Origin: Oleidesulfovibrio alaskensis DSM 16109
Lineage (GTDB): Bacteria > Desulfobacterota > Desulfovibrionia > Desulfovibrionales > Desulfovibrionaceae
Assembly: GCF_000482745.1 (NCBI RefSeq)
Contig: NZ_AXWQ01000013.1
Span: 1 to 64,000, forward strand
DNA length: 64,000 bases
Direction: 5' to 3'
Position 1 is the first letter of the stretch; every line of letters begins with the position of its first letter. A program made the translations under genes and the position numbers. The notes under the pieces were generated by a model. It was not told the DNA's origin and did no database searches. It saw nothing but the letters and a program-made list of their open reading frames with translations. This document shows, piece by piece, positions 60,183 to 64,000 of the stretch.

Positions 60183-61157
60183 ATGACCATAAACCCTGAC
60201 GACCTGTGCCGCCGCATTATGGCGGACCCTGAAGCCTGTGCCACGGAAGATGAGGCACTGCGGCTTCTGGAACTGCCCGCCGAGCAGACTCTGCCGCTTA
60301 TCGCCTGTGCCCAGCGCATACGCACGGCACATGCCGGACCGGCGTTCACCTGTGCCATTGTCAACGCCCGTTCCGGACGCTGCCCCGAAAACTGTTCATT
60401 CTGCGCACAGTCGGCCCATTATGCCACAGGTGCGCCCGAACACCCCATGCTGAACACCGCCGCACTGGTGGAGCACGCCCTGAAGCTGGCCGACGCCGGT
60501 GCGGACAGATTCGGCATTGTGACCAGCGGCACACGCCCCGCCCCCCGCGAACTGGAAACAGTATGCGAAGCCGTGGTCCGCATACGGGCGCGCACGCACC
60601 TTTCGCCCTGCGCATCACTGGGCCAGCTCAGCCCGCAGGCAGCTGCAATGCTGCGGCAGGCGGGACTGGAGCGCTACCACCATAATCTGGAAACCGCACG
60701 CAGTTTCTTTGCATCGGTATGCACAACGCATGACTACGACGAAGACATATATACCGTCAAACTGGCGCGCGAGGCCGGACTGGCTGTGTGCTGCGGAGGC
60801 ATACTGGGGCTGGGCGAAAGCCGCGCGCAACGGGCGGAGCTTTCCGGTCAGATAAAACGGTGCAGGGCAGATTCGGTGCCGGTCAACCTGCTGACCCCTG
60901 TGGCAGGCACGCCGCTGGAGCGCATGGATCCGCTGCCGCCGTTTGAAGCGCTGCGCACCATAGCCGTATTCAGATTCATGCATCCGCAGGCCGACATACT
61001 GGTGGCCGGAGGCCGCGAACATGTGCTGGGCGAATACCGTTCGTGGACATTCATCAGCGGCGCCAACGGGCTGATGGTGGGCAATTATCTGACAACCGCG
61101 GGCCGCAGCACCGCTGACGACTACACCATGCTGCGCCATATGGGAGTACTCCGATGA
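60183..61157 (+). CDS. bioB: biotin synthase
   Basis: A 324-aa radical-SAM enzyme inserting sulfur into dethiobiotin. The SAM [4Fe-4S] motif CPENCSFC gives C67, C71 and C74; GLERYHHNLETA and the YDEDIYTV segment are family features, and CCGGILGLGE follows. ATG 60183 follows AAGGA; the stop overlaps the bioA start (ATGA). It is the first gene of the BirA-controlled operon. Confidence 0.97.
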   Translation: MTINPDDLCRRIMADPEACATEDEALRLLELPAEQTLPLIACAQRIRTAHAGPAFTCAIVNARSGRCPENCSFCAQSAHYATGAPEHPMLNTAALVEHALKLADAGADRFGIVTSGTRPAPRELETVCEAVVRIRARTHLSPCASLGQLSPQAAAMLRQAGLERYHHNLETARSFFASVCTTHDYDEDIYTVKLAREAGLAVCCGGILGLGESRAQRAELSGQIKRCRADSVPVNLLTPVAGTPLERMDPLPPFEALRTIAVFRFMHPQADILVAGGREHVLGEYRSWTFISGANGLMVGNYLTTAGRSTADDYTMLRHMGVLR

Positions 61158-62533
61158 ACGCACTTCAACCCGACACGGAACGGCTGCGCGCACTGGACGC
61201 GGCCCATGTATGGCACCCCTTCACCCAGATGGCGACGTGGCACGAAGACGCGCCGCTGATAATCGAAAAAGCCCGCGGCAACTGGCTGGTGGATACCGAC
61301 GGCAACCGCTATCTGGACGGGGTTTCTTCGCTGTGGACCAACGTGCACGGCCACAGACACCCGCATATTGATGCGGCCATACGCGCCCAGCTGGACAACG
61401 TGGCACATTCCACGCTGCTGGGTCTATCGAGCCGCCCTGCCATTGAGCTTGCGGCCATGCTGGCCCGGATAGCCCCGCAGGGACTGAACCGCGTCTTCTA
61501 TTCCGACAGCGGCTCCACTGCGGTGGAAGTGGCGCTGAAGATAGCCTACCAGTACCAGAAGCAACGCGGCCCCGCCGGAGAAGGTCGCAGCAAGTTTTTA
61601 TGCCTGCGGGGAGCGTACCACGGCGACACCGTGGGGGCCGTTTCGCTGGGCGGCATAGACCTGTTTCATGCCGTGTACGGCGGGCTGCTGTTTGAAACCG
61701 TACGGGCCGAGGCACCGTACTGCTACCGGTGCCCCTTCGGCCGGCAGAAAGAATCATGCCGCCACGAGTGCTTCACCCATCTGGAAGAAACGGCCACACG
61801 CCACGCGCCGGAACTGGCCGCCATGGTCATAGAGCCGCTGGTTCAGGGTGCCGCCGGTCAGATAACACACCCCGACGGTTATCTGGCCCACGCCCGCGCC
61901 CTGTGCGACAGGCTCGGTATTCTGCTTATCGCCGACGAAGTGGCCGTGGGTTTCGGCAAAACCGGAACCATGTTTGCCTGCGAACAGGAAAAAGTGGCTC
62001 CCGACCTGCTGTGTCTGGCCAAAGGCATTTCCGGCGGATATCTGCCGCTGGCAGCCACCATGGTGACCGACGCCGTATACGAGGCTTTTTTGGGCGACCA
62101 CGCGCAATGCCGCACGTTTTTCCACGGGCACACCTATACCGGTAATGCGCTGGCATGTGCCGCAGGCATAGCCAGCCTGCAGCTTTTCCGCACCGAAAGC
62201 ACACTGGAGCGGCTGCAGCATATCATCACCATATACGATGCACTGCTGCGGCAGCTGGAAACACTGCCCCATGTGGGCGATATCCGCCGCAGGGGCATCA
62301 TGACCGGCATAGAGCTGGTGGAAGACCGCGCCACACGCCGTCCGTATCCTTTTGCCCTGCGCACCGCGCACAAGGTGGTGCTGGCAGCACGCAGGAGAGG
62401 AGTTATCATCCGGCCGCTGGGCGACGTGCTGGTGCTCATGCCGCCCCTGAGCATCACCGCGCAGGAGTGCGGCCTGCTGGTCGAAGCCACGGCGGAAGCC
62501 ATACAGGAAGTGACCGGAGGCCCCCGTGTCTGA
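61154..62533 (+). CDS. bioA: adenosylmethionine-8-amino-7-oxononanoate aminotransferase
   Basis: A 459-aa PLP enzyme making 7,8-diaminopelargonate with SAM as amino donor. Seen are VWHPFTQM, GVSSLWTNVHGH, YSDSGSTAVEVALKIA, RGAYHGDTVGA, the DEVAVGFG aspartate motif and KGISGGYLPLA with the PLP lysine. It overlaps bioB by 4 bp and the next gene by 8 bp, showing tight translational coupling. Confidence 0.97.
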   Translation: MNALQPDTERLRALDAAHVWHPFTQMATWHEDAPLIIEKARGNWLVDTDGNRYLDGVSSLWTNVHGHRHPHIDAAIRAQLDNVAHSTLLGLSSRPAIELAAMLARIAPQGLNRVFYSDSGSTAVEVALKIAYQYQKQRGPAGEGRSKFLCLRGAYHGDTVGAVSLGGIDLFHAVYGGLLFETVRAEAPYCYRCPFGRQKESCRHECFTHLEETATRHAPELAAMVIEPLVQGAAGQITHPDGYLAHARALCDRLGILLIADEVAVGFGKTGTMFACEQEKVAPDLLCLAKGISGGYLPLAATMVTDAVYEAFLGDHAQCRTFFHGHTYTGNALACAAGIASLQLFRTESTLERLQHIITIYDALLRQLETLPHVGDIRRRGIMTGIELVEDRATRRPYPFALRTAHKVVLAARRRGVIIRPLGDVLVLMPPLSITAQECGLLVEATAEAIQEVTGGPRV

Positions 62534-62981
62534 AAAAAATATGCCTGAAAAAACTGTGTCTGAGCGGGACGGGGAAAGTTCGGACGCCCCCCGTGATACC
62601 GCCATGTCCGGCGCGCAAAAACACCCCGCAGAAAAAATGGGCCGGAAAAGCTCCGCGGCTGTTCCCGCCGCCCGTACCGCTTCCGTCTTCTGCTGTTTTC
62701 CTGCGGATGATCCTGTCTACGCAGAGCATTTTCCCGGTGCGCCCTGTGTGCCCGGCTCGCTGCTCATGCAGGCGTTTATCCGCGCCGCGGAACAGATGAC
62801 CGGCCCTGCACCGGACGCGGGACAATGGACATTCACGGGGGTACGCTTCCGGAAGTTTGTGCCGCCCGGCACTCACGTCTGCACGGTCAGCGCAGTCACG
62901 GACGGCAGCGGCAGCGCATACCGGTGCACCCTGCTTGTGGACGGCGTCGCCGCCGTCACAGGAACCATACAATGCGCCTAA
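62526..62981 (+). CDS. FabZ/FabA-like hotdog protein with Glu-to-Gln change
   Basis: A 151-aa protein starting at GTG 62526, 5 nt after GGAGG. Residues 1-50 form a polar extension; the core has the 3-hydroxyacyl-ACP dehydratase pattern EHFPGAPCVPGSLLMQA, with catalytic His68. Fourteen residues later, where FabZ has its catalytic Glu, stands Gln82. FTGVRFRKFVPPG and VDGVAAVTGTI match the rest of the fold. Its place between bioA and an SDR and ACP gene suggests a step in making the pimeloyl chain, possibly with altered chemistry. Overlaps both neighbours (8 and 10 bp). Confidence 0.82.
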   Translation: MSEKNMPEKTVSERDGESSDAPRDTAMSGAQKHPAEKMGRKSSAAVPAARTASVFCCFPADDPVYAEHFPGAPCVPGSLLMQAFIRAAEQMTGPAPDAGQWTFTGVRFRKFVPPGTHVCTVSAVTDGSGSAYRCTLLVDGVAAVTGTIQCA

Positions 62982-63727
62982 GCCATACCCGCGGATGTGT
63001 ACTGGTGGCGGGCGGCGGCAGCGCGCTGGGCACCGCTTCGGCCACGCTGCTGGCCCGTGCGGGCGTACCGCTGTGCCTGACGGCAGGCAGCGCAGAGGCA
63101 GCCGCCCGCATACACAACGCTTTCAGCGCAGCGCACCTATCCTGCCCGCCGGTACTCATCGTGCGCATGGAAGACACAGCCCGCGCCGATGCCCTGCCGG
63201 AACAGGCGGCAGCAGCCGCAGGCATGCCCGCGGCATATCTGCTGGACCTGATGCATACGGATCATGAAAGCCTGCTGGCATCGGCATCACCGGACACAAT
63301 CAGCGCATACATAGAAGCCAATATAACATGGCGTGCCCGTCTGGTGCGTGCGGTCAGCCGCCATATGCTGCACCGCCGCTGCGGCCGCATGGTTTTTGTC
63401 TCGTCAACGGCTGCGGCGCTGCCCGCCGCCGGACAGGGACTGTATGCCGCGGCAAAACTGGCTGCCGAAGCCCTGTACCGCAGCACCGGTACAGAACTGG
63501 CCGCACGGGGCATCACAACATGCTCGCTGCGTCTCGGATATGTGGCTGCAGGGCGCGGAGCCCGCTATCTGAAGCAGCATCCGGACCTGCTGCAGCGCAT
63601 TCCGCTGCAACGGGCGGTGGACGTGCACGAGGCTGCCGGAGCACTGGCGTTCCTTCTCAGCGACGAAGCCGCCGCCATCAACGCCACCGCCATCACCATG
63701 GACGGCGGTCTGACCGCCTGCAAATAA
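62972..63727 (+). CDS. FabG/FabI-like short-chain dehydrogenase in the bio operon
   Basis: A 251-aa SDR with a variant nucleotide loop GGGSALG (14-20, usually TGxxxGIG), strand VFVSS with catalytic Ser (144 or 145), Tyr158 and Lys162 in LYAAAK, and the ending ITMDGG usual for 3-oxoacyl-ACP reductases. The NAG motif is replaced (LLDLMHT). ATG 62972 lies within the last codons of the upstream gene. Likely reduces a 3-oxo or enoyl intermediate of the pimelate precursor on an ACP. Confidence 0.85.
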   Translation: MRLSHTRGCVLVAGGGSALGTASATLLARAGVPLCLTAGSAEAAARIHNAFSAAHLSCPPVLIVRMEDTARADALPEQAAAAAGMPAAYLLDLMHTDHESLLASASPDTISAYIEANITWRARLVRAVSRHMLHRRCGRMVFVSSTAAALPAAGQGLYAAAKLAAEALYRSTGTELAARGITTCSLRLGYVAAGRGARYLKQHPDLLQRIPLQRAVDVHEAAGALAFLLSDEAAAINATAITMDGGLTACK

Positions 63728-63741
63728 AAGGAGACCACAGC

Positions 63742-64000
63742 ATGACTCAGCAGACCGCCCCCTGCGCCGTGACAGAACGGGTCATCGGCATCATCGCGGA
63801 AGTTCTCGATATTCCGCCGCACACCATCACTCCGGAAACCCGCGTATTACGCGATCTTGAAACCGAATCCATCGATCTGCTCGAATTCGGCGTGGGGCTC
63901 AATGCGGCATTCGGCATACCGGTCGCCGACGACACGGTGTTTCTCACCTCACTGCGCGTGCACCTTGAAGAAGCCCGGCATGCAGATGCTGACCCGTACA
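63742..64000 (+). CDS. acyl carrier protein of the bio operon, 3' end outside window
   Basis: An ACP frame open to the window end (86 codons seen). The phosphopantetheine site is Ser43 in LETESIDLLEF, a variant of the usual DSLD motif (Glu-Ser-Ile-Asp). Downstream helices (VGLNAAFGIPVADD) fit the fold. AAGGAGA precedes the ATG, 14 bp after the SDR gene. This is probably a carrier dedicated to the biotin precursor; the fatty-acid ACP should be elsewhere. A partner ketosynthase and bioF/bioD are expected just beyond the window. Confidence 0.88.
   Translation, partial: MTQQTAPCAVTERVIGIIAEVLDIPPHTITPETRVLRDLETESIDLLEFGVGLNAAFGIPVADDTVFLTSLRVHLEEARHADADPY

Overview
The window reads as a chromosomal segment of a Gram-negative anaerobic deltaproteobacterium of the Desulfovibrio type (Oleidesulfovibrio/Desulfovibrio alaskensis-like is my best guess from gene content; I could not run a search). 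Pointers are the 16S 5' end, an Hcp/ferredoxin pair with a Crp/Fnr regulator and a TTGTGAC-N4-GTCACAT operator, LPS genes (lpxK, lpxR, gmhA), a MucR/Ros-type regulator, and a biotin cluster that mixes bio genes with fatty-acid-synthesis-like genes. The content is mostly core chromosome; I see no integrase, transposase, CRISPR or phage genes.

Layout. 1-525: 5' end of a 16S rRNA gene reading leftwards, with a boxA-like leader and two tandem promoters. 0.7-7 kb (+): an RdgC homologue apparently split into two genes, two Dpp/Opp-type permeases, recN and a gene of unknown function. 7.2-12 kb (-): rnr, lpxK and a BI-1 family membrane protein. 12.3-20.1 kb: DsrE-like protein, GH57 enzyme, CBS and HD proteins, rplM-rpsI, shikimate kinase, a CxxCxxxCC protein and a lipoprotein. 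20.4-26 kb (-): MucR-like regulator, then nadK, a degenerate DUF89-like protein, DUF4254 and gatB. 26.2-28.1 kb (+): gmhA, an FmdB zinc ribbon, hemC. 28.2-31.9 kb (-): a periplasmic binding protein, lpxR and two glycosyltransferase-type genes. 32-36.3 kb (+): a Lon-like protease with a degenerate P-loop and two outer-membrane-type proteins. 36.5-48.4 kb (-): pgk, tkt, rpe, a MerR regulator, pheT, pheS, rplT, rpmI, infC, thrS and tRNA-Val(GAC). 48.5-54 kb: hcp, a ferredoxin-domain gene, uspA, the Crp/Fnr regulator (opposite strand), trmO-like and thioesterase genes. 54.1-58.2 kb (-): gltX, DUF2156 protein, MATE transporter. 58.3-58.7 kb: a small ribbon-helix-helix-like protein behind a striking three-repeat operator. 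59-64 kb: birA and the divergent bioB-bioA-fabZ-like-fabG-like-acp operon, cut by the window end.

How the parts work together. The last 5 kb is the most interesting module. An HTH-bearing BirA, a BirA operator between birA and bioB, and translationally coupled bioB, bioA, dehydratase-like, SDR-type and ACP genes suggest that the pimeloyl precursor of biotin is built on a dedicated ACP. The dehydratase-like protein has Gln where FabZ has its catalytic Glu. The hcp-ferredoxin pair looks like a nitrosative/redox stress unit controlled by a CRP-like activator at -41.5. The thrS-infC-rpmI-rplT-pheST block is a translation operon in which infC probably starts at AUA and a strong terminator separates the upstream tRNA-Val from thrS.
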